Below, one piece after another: positions 41,516 through 50,836 of a stretch of DNA of 64,000 nucleotides. Made by a program: the position numbers and the translations under genes. Each line of letters starts with the position of its first letter. Position 1 is the stretch's first letter. Source of the DNA: Leishmania donovani (lineage: Eukaryota > Euglenozoa > Kinetoplastea > Trypanosomatida > Trypanosomatidae); the NCBI RefSeq assembly GCF_000227135.1, contig NC_018262.1:1312223-1376222 (forward strand), read 5' to 3'. The notes under the pieces were generated by a model, which was not told where the DNA came from, made no database searches, and saw nothing but the letters and a program-made list of their open reading frames with translations.

Positions 41516-42445
41516 TCATTGGCACTCTTCGACACCCTTGCGATTCTTCGGCGCGTATTTCACTAGATTGCGCGGCGGATCACCTAGCTCCGAGTACTTG
41601 TTCATGAGCTCCAGCAGTTGTATAAGCCGTGGATCTTCTGCGCCAGAGATGGGGTTCTGCAGTAAGTCGCAGATCTCTTGCGCCTTGGCTCGTTGGCGTT
41701 CGTAGCGCTCACAGTCCTCATGCGACAGCTCGCTGCCGTGAGCGTCCATGTAGGGTCCGTACGAGTCTCGCATAAGCTTTATGGGTTCCACGAACTGAGG
41801 GTCAGCTAGCGTGGAAATCAAGGCCGATGCCATGGCCTCCGTGGCACGACCCACCTCGGAAGGAATTTCGGCGCCGTCGCCAGCCGGCGCCGCCGGTGGT
41901 GCTGCCGAGGATGACGACGCCGCTCCCGGCGTCGCGGCTGGGTCCAAGTGCCCTACCTGCGTGGCGCTGGAAAGCTGTTGCAGCATCTCCATGCACCGCC
42001 GCGACGCTTCATCAATCTCCGCGTCACCGACGTTATTGCAGTCGGGAAGTTTGCCTTCTTGCTTCATCTGCTCCAGTAAATCGTTTGCCTTGTCGATGTC
42101 CTCCTCCTCCATCACGCGCATCAGCTCCTTGACTCGTAGCAGGTTCGCCTTGTCCTCCTCGCCCAAATTCTCCTCCCCCTCCAGCGAGGAAACCATTGTC
42201 ATGACACTTTTCTTGAAGCTGTCGAGAGACGCGTCGTCAGCGCTGTCGCCGCCGAGCATGGACATGAGCATCTTCATCATGTCGGCGTCGCCGCCGGCTG
42301 TGCCCGACGCCTCATCCAGAGCCTTTTGCAGATCGTCCTCCAATTTCGCGTCCCGCACGCGAACCTCCTCCTCATGCTTGCGCTCCTGCTCGTCGACCAT
42401 ATCCATCGCCTCGTCAAGAAGCGCGTCGAGGTCGTCATCGGACAT
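41516..42445 (-). CDS. PEX19: Peroxin 19, glycosomal membrane protein import receptor
   Basis: The protein is 309 aa from the ATG at 42445. The N-terminal helix SDDDLDALLDEAMDMVDEQ matches the PEX3-binding helix of PEX19. The middle is acidic and helical (LMSMLGGDSADD, LLEQMKQEGKLPD). The C-terminal domain reads LADPQFVEPIKLMRDSYGPY and then a helix before GDPPRNLV, the arrangement of the PEX19 cargo-binding domain. PEX19 binds new peroxisomal membrane proteins in the cytosol and docks on PEX3; in trypanosomatids it serves glycosomes and is essential. The chain ends in VEECQ, so the farnesylation CaaX box of yeast and animal PEX19 is absent. A linker rich in Ala/Ser/Pro lies around 165-195. 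Confidence 0.9.
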   Translation of the reverse strand: MSDDDLDALLDEAMDMVDEQERKHEEEVRVRDAKLEDDLQKALDEASGTAGGDADMMKMLMSMLGGDSADDASLDSFKKSVMTMVSSLEGEENLGEEDKANLLRVKELMRVMEEEDIDKANDLLEQMKQEGKLPDCNNVGDAEIDEASRRCMEMLQQLSSATQVGHLDPAATPGAASSSSAAPPAAPAGDGAEIPSEVGRATEAMASALISTLADPQFVEPIKLMRDSYGPYMDAHGSELSHEDCERYERQRAKAQEICDLLQNPISGAEDPRLIQLLELMNKYSELGDPPRNLVKYAPKNRKGVEECQ

Positions 42446-43373
42446 TTTTCAGCTAAAACCAACAGCGGGTAGTGGGGCGCCCTTCAAGGGGGCGTGGTCC
42501 TTAGATTGTCGCTTCAGGGGATGTGCGGACGTTCTGTTGCTATGATGGGAGAAACGCGTGGTTATTTGCTTTCGTCCATCCCCTCCCACAAAATGAATAT
42601 ACTTTCGTATAGATATACCTCGCGAATCCGCGAGAGAAGAGTAGATGATGATGATCTTTGCTACTCAGTTCCAACTGTGCGAATCAGCCCTTGACTTGCG
42701 CATACACACACATATATATATATATGTGTGTGTGTGTATATGTGTATGTGTGTGTGTTTGTGCGTCGCTGGCCATGTGTTGGGGAGGAGAATGCATGGAG
42801 GAGGAGTGAGTGGAGACCGCGAAAACAATACGAATGGCGAGAGGACGGCGATCGCATTCAGAGGGGAGAAAAGGAGAAAGACGTTCGTTGTATGTATGCA
42901 GAGAGGATGGGCTCGGCTCCGGGCAGAGACGCGGTCCTTGCCCCCTCCCTGAAACCTCTCGCGTTCTTCTCTAATCAATTGCGCGTACGCCACACATGCA
43001 CACGAACGCGGACACGTAGCGAACGCCACGCGCCGAAAAAAAACTCATTGCCGCCGTGCGAAAATGCGATGAAGCTTCGAAAAAAAAAAAAAAACTCTGT
43101 TCCCGCGTAATACAGCGGTAATCTACCGCTCTGCTTGTGGAGCAAAGGGCTCCCTTGCGTCTTTGCTCGGCGTTGGCTCCGTTGCGCGAGCACATGTGAA
43201 GGTGAATATCAGAGAGGGAGGGAGATACCGACCCGGGAAGCGACCCACTCGATCCCGCCGCCTCAAATGCCTCCTCAAGCTCGCAAGAGAGCGGGAGGCA
43301 GATGGCAACGCCGTAAGTGGATGGGTGATTGCAGCAAGCTTGCAACGAACGCACCCACGTGGCCACTCTCGGG
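42446..43373. other. Intergenic spacer of 0.9 kb with AC/AT/GT palindrome
   Basis: No gene is supported. It holds the 30-bp palindrome at 42704-42733, adjoining GT-rich sequence to about 42760, an A-run at 43080-43094, and the 3' UTR of the small basic protein gene. A candidate acceptor for PEX19 (GGTTTTAG) ends about 8 nt before its ATG. Confidence 0.55.
42704..42733. repeat. Perfect 30-bp palindrome (AC)4(AT)7(GT)4
   Basis: Positions 42704-42711 (ACACACAC), 42712-42725 (AT)7 and 42726-42733 (GTGTGTGT) form a perfect palindrome without a spacer. It could extrude as a cruciform in DNA or a hairpin in the transcript. It lies about 260 nt upstream of the PEX19 start on the transcribed strand. 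Confidence 0.9.
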
Positions 43374-43940
43374 TCAGCGACGCTGTTTGCGTAAGACGCG
43401 GCGATACTTGATACGGTGCTCCTTCGCCGCCTCCTTGCGTGCCGTTTTTCGGGCAAACTTGGCGTCGATCTTCTGGTTTTTCTTGCAAAGACGCGAGTAC
43501 GAGGGTGCTGCCTCTACTTGATGGGCGGTCGAGTCGTGCACTTTCAACGAGGGCGACAACGACGCTGCGGTCGATGAGCCGTGATGCTGCTCTGACAGAG
43601 AAGATGAAGAGTGTCCCAACTTGACAGACGAAGCGCCGGTGTCGCAATTCTTATGAGACATCTTATGGTGCTGCTTGGCATTCCGCGCCGCCCTTTCGAG
43701 TTCCTTTGCGGTCGCGCGGCTAATCACCGCCGCGGTGATGCGTCGGCGGGCTTCCTCGGCCGACTCGCCGCGGTCGGCCTCCCTACGCTCCACCTTGTTC
43801 TGCGACTGAGCAACGCTGGCTTGATGGGCCTCGGCATTCTTGCGTCGCGTCGACTTTTCATTGGAGGCAGCTAACGAGAAGTCGGCGAAGAAGTCGTCGA
43901 CGCCGTCCTGCCACTCCTCCTCCACCACTTCGGTAGCCAT
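43374..43940 (-). CDS. Small hypothetical protein with basic C-terminus, 188 aa
   Basis: The ATG at 43940 opens a 188-aa frame. Residues 1-30 are acidic (EVVEEEWQDGVDDFFADF), the middle is Ser/His/Lys/Arg-rich, and the last 40 residues are strongly basic (SRLCKKNQKIDAKFARKTAR, ending RRVLRKQRR). The basic tail could serve as a nuclear or nucleolar localisation signal or bind RNA. I do not recognise a family and see no catalytic motif. The ORF is supported by strand, codon use and its place between PEX19 and RPL31. It could be a ribosome-biogenesis factor, but that rests on composition only. Confidence 0.75.
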   Translation of the reverse strand: MATEVVEEEWQDGVDDFFADFSLAASNEKSTRRKNAEAHQASVAQSQNKVERREADRGESAEEARRRITAAVISRATAKELERAARNAKQHHKMSHKNCDTGASSVKLGHSSSSLSEQHHGSSTAASLSPSLKVHDSTAHQVEAAPSYSRLCKKNQKIDAKFARKTARKEAAKEHRIKYRRVLRKQRR

Positions 43941-44796
43941 GTGGGCAAGGGTGTCCTCGAACTAGCAGGAACGGTGCCGATTCGAATGTGAGATAGCAGC
44001 AAGGCTAAAACGGTACAAGTTCCTGGCAAAGTGCACTAGAAAGCACGAGGGCCAAACGAGTGTAGGTGTCCAATGAGAGGCAGAGAAGGAAAGCAGATGA
44101 GTGCACGGTCATTGAGGACGGCACACGCGTCCACATGCGAATAGCAAGAAAGAGACACACACCGTATAGTAGTGAGGTGAGTGTAATGGAGGATGGCAAC
44201 ACAAGAAAAAGGCATATTCGACAAGAAGAAGAATACGGGACCAGGAAGAAACGGAGAGGAGAGGGGAGGGGAGGGGAAGGAGAGAGACGGACACAGCCCG
44301 AAACTCGGAGCCTTATGACTGAGGCTCTACCGCTTTGAATGTGCGGCTTGCACTCTTCTTCTTCCCTGAGCCAACGCGCAAAGAGCGCCATGGCGGCGAG
44401 TGGCTAACGACGGCCGAAACACCTGCGCTGGCGCAATGGCATCGCCTTCATCTTTGCTGACATCATCGAGAGTGCCGTCCCCAGCGCCCTTCTCCGCCTC
44501 GGCTCTTGCCACTCGCGTCACGCGCCATGGTCCTTTACGCAGCGCCTCGGCATGTGACTCGTACGAAGTAGAGAGGGTCCCATCGGGGAAGTGTGGCGCC
44601 TCGCAGGAGGCGTCGCCTTCGCTCCTTCGCGATTTATTTGTTGAGTGTGGGTGTGCCGCTGTTAGTTTGTCGTTATTTGCTTGTTTTTTGTTTTCAAAAA
44701 TGACGAAAAAGAACGTAACCGAACAAAAAAAGATCGAGCAAATCACTGCGACGTTAGCGGAGATCACTGCAGGCGCCTATGAAAAGACGTGCACGA
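43941..44796. other. Intergenic spacer of 0.9 kb
   Basis: No gene is supported. The plus strand has a purine-rich region at about 44190-44290 with three GGGG runs (44263-44276), which is a pyrimidine tract on the transcribed strand and a probable splice signal for the gene at 43940. The rest is the RPL31 3' UTR. Confidence 0.5.
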
Positions 44797-45363
44797 TTAC
44801 TGCTCCACCGTCTTCGTGGTCAGGCCCTTGAAGGACGCAACCGGCACGTTGGAGATAACCGTGTAGAAGTGCTTGTGCTTGTTGCCCTCTGTCGTCTCCG
44901 ACTTGCGCTGGATCAGCACGCGCACGCGGCCAGGGACGCCCTTCACGCCCTTGTGCCAGATGTACGTGTTCAGCGACGCGTCAATGCGGTTGTCCTTCGT
45001 CTTCATCAGACGACCCACAAACGCCTTGATGCGCTTGATCGCCAGCGGAGCGCGCTTCGAGAAGGTCTTCTTCTTCAGCAGCTTCGACAGGTGGATCGTC
45101 GCCTCCATGCTCACAGCGTCCGGCTTGCGGCCAGTGCGCTTGCGCAGAGACGCGCGGGTCGCACCGCGCACGCGCGAGTTCTTCGCCGTGTTGCCGACGC
45201 CGTGGAACTTCTTGCGCTTCTCCTCGTCCATGTTCGCGAGCACGCGCTTCCAGCGCTTGTCATCGCGGTTCTTGCGACTCTCCGCGTCCTTCTTGCGGGC
45301 ATCGATGATGGCAGCCTTCTTCTCCTTGCCGAGCACCTTGCCCTTCATACCAGCGCGCGTCAT
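44797..45363 (-). CDS. RPL31: 60S ribosomal protein L31 (eL31) with N-terminal extension
   Basis: The protein is 188 aa from the first in-frame ATG (45363). Residues about 85-188 are eL31: ATIHLSKLLKKKTFSKRAPL, IKAFVGRLMKTKDNRIDASL, NTYIWHKGVKGVPGRVRVLI and FYTVISNVPVASFKGLTTKT line up with the eukaryotic family. Residues 1-84 are a Lys/Arg-rich extension (for example GKVLGKEKKAAIIDARKK) not present in animal or yeast eL31, which are about 113-125 aa long. eL31 sits near the polypeptide exit tunnel. The extension is probably helical and may contact the expanded, fragmented kinetoplastid rRNA. Codon bias is strong, as expected for a highly expressed gene. Confidence 0.93.
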   Translation of the reverse strand: MTRAGMKGKVLGKEKKAAIIDARKKDAESRKNRDDKRWKRVLANMDEEKRKKFHGVGNTAKNSRVRGATRASLRKRTGRKPDAVSMEATIHLSKLLKKKTFSKRAPLAIKRIKAFVGRLMKTKDNRIDASLNTYIWHKGVKGVPGRVRVLIQRKSETTEGNKHKHFYTVISNVPVASFKGLTTKTVEQ

Positions 45364-46014
45364 TGCTAAGAGTTTACGTGATGACCCGGTTTCTAAAGAC
45401 AGCGCGTGCGTTTTCGCGTTTGGCGTGTACGGCAGCAGGCGTTTTTTTTGGGGGGGGGGCAAGAGTAGTTGTCGCGTTGGAAAGAGACGATGCCAAACCC
45501 GCGGGAAGGGGCGTTGTCGGAAATTTTACACAGAAGAGGGTGAGTGCGAGATTACATAGAGAAGGTACAAAGGAGGGCATGCACTGCCTTGAGCCTGTTC
45601 TTTTCAATGGGATAGGAGCGTGAGGATGATTTGAGCCGGCAGCATCGATAGCATCCCTCAGCACACACGCCGCGTCTCCGCTGTATCGCGGTTCGCCTTC
45701 GCTACTCAGTTTTGAAGCCAGCCGATGTGGATGTGCAAGAAAAAGAAATTCAAGAGAAAACGAAAACGAAAAGACGCACACGAACGGTGGCGATGTTCCA
45801 CTATTCCACATCACAGCGCAGAGCGGCACAAAGAGAGAGAGAGAGCGCAAGTGGAGGGAAGAGCAGACGGCAGACGACCCGTGAGAGAAAGAGAGAGAAG
45901 GGAAGCGGGGAGCTCGATGCCCTCACTTCTCTTTCTCCATCCCTACCACCACCAACCAGCAGCAGTACCCACGCGTTAGTCCGGCTCCGCTTCGAGCTGC
46001 CCTCCTCCGCGCTA
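45364..46014. other. Intergenic spacer of 0.65 kb
   Basis: No gene is supported. Candidate RPL31 acceptors on the minus strand are CTTTAG (AG at 45394-45393) and CTCTTAG, a few bases before the ATG. A G10 run at about 45452-45461 reads as C10 on the transcribed strand. Above 45750 the plus strand is purine-rich. Confidence 0.5.
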
Positions 46015-47922
46015 TCAAACCAGTTTGCCAGAACTCTTCACCAGCTCAAGCACCTCGGTAACGTCATACCGCTCCAACCTGCCGTCAAATCCGGCCATCA
46101 CGAGATACTGGCGTGCCGAAAAAGCGCTGGCGGATCTGCTCCCTCGAGCAGCACCACCGCTCCGCTTAGAGGCCGCATCAGTTGACGACGTGGCAGCGCC
46201 GGCGCGGCCATTGTCGAACGTGTTCACCGGCTCAGCTGCTGGCAGGGGCGTAATCGTCGGACCACTCCAGGCACAAGCCGCCGCACAGACGAAACCGGGA
46301 CCTTGGCGATGCAGCACGTGACGCTTGCGGGTACTGACGTACTCCACCGCCCCGCCGTCCGACCAGACAATCAGCTCAAGAGGTGACACATGCGTCGTCT
46401 CGAGCGGAGAGTGCGCCCCTGCACGCGCGTGGCGAGTGGGTGTCGACGTCGCCGCCTTCCTCCTCGCTCCTTCGTTCGCTTTATTTTTTTCCAGTCGCGA
46501 TAGCAATTTAGCGGCAGCCTTGGCACCGCGCCTCTGCTCGAATGGCTGAGACGCACTGGTGTGCAGCGTGGCTACGGCACACAGATTCCAAACCCACACA
46601 CCTGGCTTGAAGAGAATAATTTTTTTGAGTAAGAGCAGCAAAGGCATTTCTTGCCGGACTGATCCCCAGAGTAGCACCTCCCCCGTTGCGTGACCCGAGT
46701 AGAGGTACGAGTTTGGATTGCTGCTTGTGGGATTGGGGCTCGCTGCCAGGCATGTAACGCGGCGCTTGTCGTACCTCCAGACTCTCAGCGCAGCAGGGAA
46801 CCGCGTATCATCCGGTTCCTGCTGCTGCTGCTGCTGCTGCTCTACAAACGCCTGTTTTGCGCTGTACGGAAGGATGCCGCATTTTCTTTCCAGCACATCA
46901 ATGGCTTCCGCTGACACCGAGGCTGGCACCACTCCAATGTAGTCCGGCGAATCCACTGGCGCTGCCGCAGCTGCCTCCTCCTCGACGGCTGCCTGATCGC
47001 TCAATGGATTGCACCGCCTGCGATTGTAGAGAAACGTCTTGAACACACGACCGAGCCGGTACACCGGCTCATGCACCGACGTAGGATCATCGCGTGCGTC
47101 GGCTGTCACGTCGGCCTCGCCTGTGGGATAAGGCATCGTGTCGTGATAAGCCCATGTGGCGCAGTTCCACGCGCAAAGAGTGCCCTCCTCTTGCCCCACT
47201 ACAAGCAGCGGCGTCGAGAGAGACATAGAAGGGGCAACATAGGTGAGGGCCGTGATAAGACCCTGGTGCTGGAACGCATACAGCAGCGCGAGTTCCGACG
47301 AAGCGGTCGTGACGCGGAGCACGTATACGTCACGCAGAGAGGCCGCGCAGCAGATGGCAGGCCCATCGTTGACTTTCGTAGATGCCCGCCTGAATCGCGC
47401 ACCAGTCGTGCAGTGCTCCATCTTCGATGCGTTCGCCTTTTCCGCAGCGCATGGCGACGTTTCAGGGATGAGCTGCAGGGCTGTGATGGCAGCGCGGCCA
47501 GGCCTGCATATGCTCTGCATGCGATACGTCACTGGGCACCAGACAGCAATCACGCCGTCCTCGGTGCCGGTCAGCACCCAGCGTATATCGTGGCTGACGA
47601 CGAGGTCAGCGTTAAGGGCATCACAGTCTGCCCTGCCGGCTGCCGCTGCTGCTGGGTTCGCCGCCGGCGGAGGCTGCAGCGACGTCGCGCTCGAGGCGGC
47701 CGAGTTGCACATCGGAAAGCATCGAACAGCATTCACCCACTGTGGATGGCGTAGTCGCACCCGCAGCTTCTGCGTTTGAATGTTCCACACGCAGACATCC
47801 CCACTACTGCACGCCGCATAGAGGCAGCCACCGCTCGGGTCGACGTCGACGTCGTTGACAGAATCGTTGACACCACGATACGCGCAGCGGAAGGAATCAA
47901 AGGCGGAGGCGACGCAGCTCAT
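46015..47922 (-). CDS. WD40 repeat protein
   Basis: The protein is 635 aa from the first in-frame ATG (47922). At least five WD-type blades are visible: NDVDVDPSGGCLYAACSSGD/VCVWNI near the N-terminus, WVLTGTEDGVIAVWCP, LLVVGQEEGTLCAWNC, NSYLYSGHATGEVLLWGS, and YLVMAGFDGRLERYDV close to the end. The loops between blades are long and low-complexity, including a Q7 run encoded by CTG/CAG repeats (46820-46841) and a Lys/Arg-rich stretch near residue 500. The fold would be one or two beta-propellers used as a scaffold. No additional domain reveals the complex it serves. The start is backed by a strong predicted splice acceptor 7 nt upstream. Confidence 0.87.
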   Translation of the reverse strand: MSCVASAFDSFRCAYRGVNDSVNDVDVDPSGGCLYAACSSGDVCVWNIQTQKLRVRLRHPQWVNAVRCFPMCNSAASSATSLQPPPAANPAAAAAGRADCDALNADLVVSHDIRWVLTGTEDGVIAVWCPVTYRMQSICRPGRAAITALQLIPETSPCAAEKANASKMEHCTTGARFRRASTKVNDGPAICCAASLRDVYVLRVTTASSELALLYAFQHQGLITALTYVAPSMSLSTPLLVVGQEEGTLCAWNCATWAYHDTMPYPTGEADVTADARDDPTSVHEPVYRLGRVFKTFLYNRRRCNPLSDQAAVEEEAAAAAPVDSPDYIGVVPASVSAEAIDVLERKCGILPYSAKQAFVEQQQQQQQEPDDTRFPAALRVWRYDKRRVTCLAASPNPTSSNPNSYLYSGHATGEVLLWGSVRQEMPLLLLLKKIILFKPGVWVWNLCAVATLHTSASQPFEQRRGAKAAAKLLSRLEKNKANEGARRKAATSTPTRHARAGAHSPLETTHVSPLELIVWSDGGAVEYVSTRKRHVLHRQGPGFVCAAACAWSGPTITPLPAAEPVNTFDNGRAGAATSSTDAASKRSGGAARGSRSASAFSARQYLVMAGFDGRLERYDVTEVLELVKSSGKLV

Positions 47923-49924
47923 GGTGGATCTTAGAAAGAAAAAACAAGGAGGAAGGGACGGTGTATTGTATCGGCGCTGTTGCACTCATGTCCCCCCGGC
48001 CTGCACTTCGCAGGGCGTTCGTGCGTTCGTGCCGTTGTGTGGGTGTGTGTAGCCGCGTTTCCACTCCGGAGCACAAGAGTAGAAAACAAAAAGTAAAGAG
48101 AGAAAAGACTCACGCCTGGGCCTTTCACGGGCGAGGAAGCGTTCGCCCACCGTCGATGACCACACCGACCAGAGAGCAGTGAGACGGTGACCGCTGGCTC
48201 ACAGTAGCGTTCTCGTCTACGAGCGGAAGAGCCTCGGCAGACCGCTGATGAGCCGCCGCCTGTGAAAGAGATACCTCGTTGTGATTCTCATGCAACCGTC
48301 ACGAGCCGCGAGGACAGCAGAAGAAGGAAAACGCGGAAAGGTAGGGAGGGGTTCCGTGAAAGCCGGCAACGCGCGCATAAGGGAGGTTGTGACACGTCCT
48401 GCTTTGAGCGAAGGATATTCAACGCAGCTGCTTGTGTGATCTGCAAGCACAGAAGAACAGTCGCGGCATCGAGCGACGTCACTTGGAGCGTTAAAAGACG
48501 CACTTCTTCGCGTGAAGGGGGGGGCGGTAGCCACAGGGTCTCGTGAGGGACGGTGGTTCTGCATGCTTATAGATTTTCCCTTGCAATGGATTCCAATCCC
48601 ACATGTAGAGGTGGGCGGTCTTTTTTGTGGATGTTCTCATCTTTCTGTGAACCTCCACTACGTTGCAGCGCTGCGCGTTAAGCGCAGTAAGAGGAAGACG
48701 AGAGCGCAAGAAAAAAAAGGAAGACAAGAGAAAGCATGCAAGGGTGAGACACTGCAGCGGATGTGCCGGCAAAAGATGAGAGAGAGCGAGACCAGGAGAG
48801 ACGACAACAGCGCGACAAAAAAAAGAAAACATCCCATTGCACACGCAAAAATACACAAACAGCGAGCCGAAGGCGAAGCGAAGAGTCAGCAAGTCCGTGC
48901 AGAGCAAAGGGAGAGAGGCAGAGGCACACACATGCACTCACCCACCCACCCCTTAAAGAAAAAAAGCGCAAGCTGGACACACGCACATAGATACATAGAT
49001 ATTCACGTGCACGAGTCGGTACGCCTAAGACGAGCGTGACATACCGAGTGCAAGAAAGCTGAAGTGAGGGTAGCACGAACAAGGAAAAGAAGTGCTGCCA
49101 GCCTGAAGGAGACATCAACGGCTCTTTTTCTTCGCTCTCCGTTCGGCGTGCAGAAGAGGCCAGGGGCGCACGCAAGCACAGAAAACAAAAGACGACCGAC
49201 ACACAAGCGAGTGTGTGACCTAAGGCAGCAAGCACGCGTAGTGCGACGCCCTTCTCTAAGGAGAGCGCCAGTGTAAGGCAAAAAGCAGATTTACGTGCGC
49301 AAGCGATGCATCAAGGCAGGCGAGGCAATCACTGTCTCCTCCGGCCGCCTTTGGCCTCTTCTCTCCTTCTGCAGCTGCGGGTTCCTTCTTAGTTCTGGGA
49401 GCGTTTGCTTTACTATGCACAGCTGCACCCTACTCTACAACGTTCCGCTGGGGCAGCGCTCCCCTTTGGGAAGCCTCCCACGTGACGTCGAGCATTGTGG
49501 CGTACGTACCTGCGTGTGAATGCCCTTGTCCGCGTCACAATAGATTTCGTCGCTTACTTTCTCAGAAGCGAGCACAAAAACGCACACGCCGTGTGACGCA
49601 TAATAACGACATTTAAATCTACATTTTTTTTCCGTACGTTCCCGTGTTTCTTTGGCGCCTGCGCGTGCGCAGCTGATCGGGAAGGTGTGATAATAACGTT
49701 TTCATGTGCAAGTCGTGCGCGCACAGCTTCGAAGCAGCTGGAAACAAGCGGTCGGGCCAGCACGTTACAAATTGCTTGAACATGCCCTGCCCCACGTTCC
49801 CACCCCTACAAAAATCGCTGTTTCCCGTTCCACGTGGTGTTTGAACACACGCACATGCACATGGCACACGGCACTACACGAGCGTGAACGCATGGCGGCG
49901 CCCTGTCGGGTACCACCACCCTCC
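47923..49924. other. Intergenic spacer of 2.0 kb
   Basis: Above the WD40 splice acceptor no gene is supported. Purine-rich plus-strand sequence at 48690-49000 gives pyrimidine tracts on the transcribed strand, and there is a G9 run near 48520-48526. The upper part is the CFAP410 3' UTR. Confidence 0.5.
47930..47960 (-). promoter_or_regulatory. Predicted trans-splice acceptor of the WD40 gene
   Basis: On the minus strand a run of almost only C and T (47960 to 47933) leads to AAG, with AG at 47931-47930, 7 nt before the ATG at 47922. The ATG context (CCACC before it) is also favourable. Confidence 0.7.
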
Positions 49925-50836
49925 CTAATACCCGCTCAGGGAGTCGATAAAGCGGCGCACATCATCCAGCGCCTCAGGTGACAGTTCCGAGCATAGTACT
50001 TTGACAGCTTGTACTACGCCTTCCTCGGAAGGCCCGGAGGGGTAAGATGAGACGGACTGATAGTCGTTGACGGCCTGAGCACGCGCGGCGGGGCTGGAGC
50101 GAGCGGGAGGAAGCGCAGCACAGCGGTTCGGATCCTGATACACTGACGCAGGCGGGGCCTTGTGAATGGTCGGATTGCCGCTAGCCCCGGAGCCAACACG
50201 GCCGTTGTACACATTACCGCCGCCGAAGCCACTGACGCTGTTAGTGGCCTTTCTAGGGTGCATGTTCGGACGACCTGCCTCGAACCCGGTGGCGCCGCTG
50301 TGGCTGGCGTGCGTGCTGTTCGCCCGCGCCTGTGCTTCGCGCTCCTGAATCGTTGGTGGTGCGATGCCCTCCAGCGGCTGCGCGTACTTTGACGGCGGGG
50401 GAGCAAAACTCAGCAGCTGCGGAAACACTGCAAGGGCATTGTTACGCTCCTCGTCTGTGATGTCGCGGTCATCGAGGCGCTCGAGCGATGGAATGGCGGC
50501 GACGACGAAGCGCCGGTAGTTAGGGTCACGGGTAATGGGATTGTCGACCAAATTGAGCACCTCTAAGCAGGGCAGGCGAGAGAGGTGTAGTACTTGGTTG
50601 ATGTCGCGGATTTGGTTCTTGCGGAGGTGAACCTCCGCCAGTCGGCGACAATTCGACAAGGCACCGAGCTCTGAAATATCGTTCAGCGACATGGACAGTA
50701 CCTCCAATGCGACGGCCTGCCGCAGCACACCGATATCTTGTATCTGCGACGCGCATACATTAAGCTTCTGGACTCGGCGAATATCGTCCGTCTTGGACCT
50801 CTGCAGCACCAAGTTCAGCGTGAGAACACCCGCCAT
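49925..50836 (-). CDS. CFAP410: CFAP410 (C21orf2/LRRC76) ciliary leucine-rich repeat protein
   Basis: The protein is 303 aa from the ATG at 50836. Residues about 1-145 are an LRR domain with cap, close in pattern to human C21orf2: VRKLN/VQKLN, LEVLSMSLNDIS, CRRLAEVHLRKNQI, LPCLEVLNLVDNPI, then IPSLERLDDRDITDEE. Residues about 150-270 are disordered and Ser/Pro/Ala/Gly-rich. The end, VVQAVKVLCSELSPEALDDV and RRFIDSLSGY, is a short helical domain equivalent to the C-terminal oligomerisation domain of CFAP410. In animals the protein is at the basal body and needed for ciliogenesis; in trypanosomes it is also basal-body associated. Leishmania has one flagellum whose assembly this protein probably supports. 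Confidence 0.9.
   Translation of the reverse strand: MAGVLTLNLVLQRSKTDDIRRVQKLNVCASQIQDIGVLRQAVALEVLSMSLNDISELGALSNCRRLAEVHLRKNQIRDINQVLHLSRLPCLEVLNLVDNPITRDPNYRRFVVAAIPSLERLDDRDITDEERNNALAVFPQLLSFAPPPSKYAQPLEGIAPPTIQEREAQARANSTHASHSGATGFEAGRPNMHPRKATNSVSGFGGGNVYNGRVGSGASGNPTIHKAPPASVYQDPNRCAALPPARSSPAARAQAVNDYQSVSSYPSGPSEEGVVQAVKVLCSELSPEALDDVRRFIDSLSGY

Noticed and set aside
43095..43160. Possible tRNA-like stretch
   Set aside because: A short inverted TAATCTACCGCTCTGC-type segment does not extend to a cloverleaf, and no B-box consensus was found.
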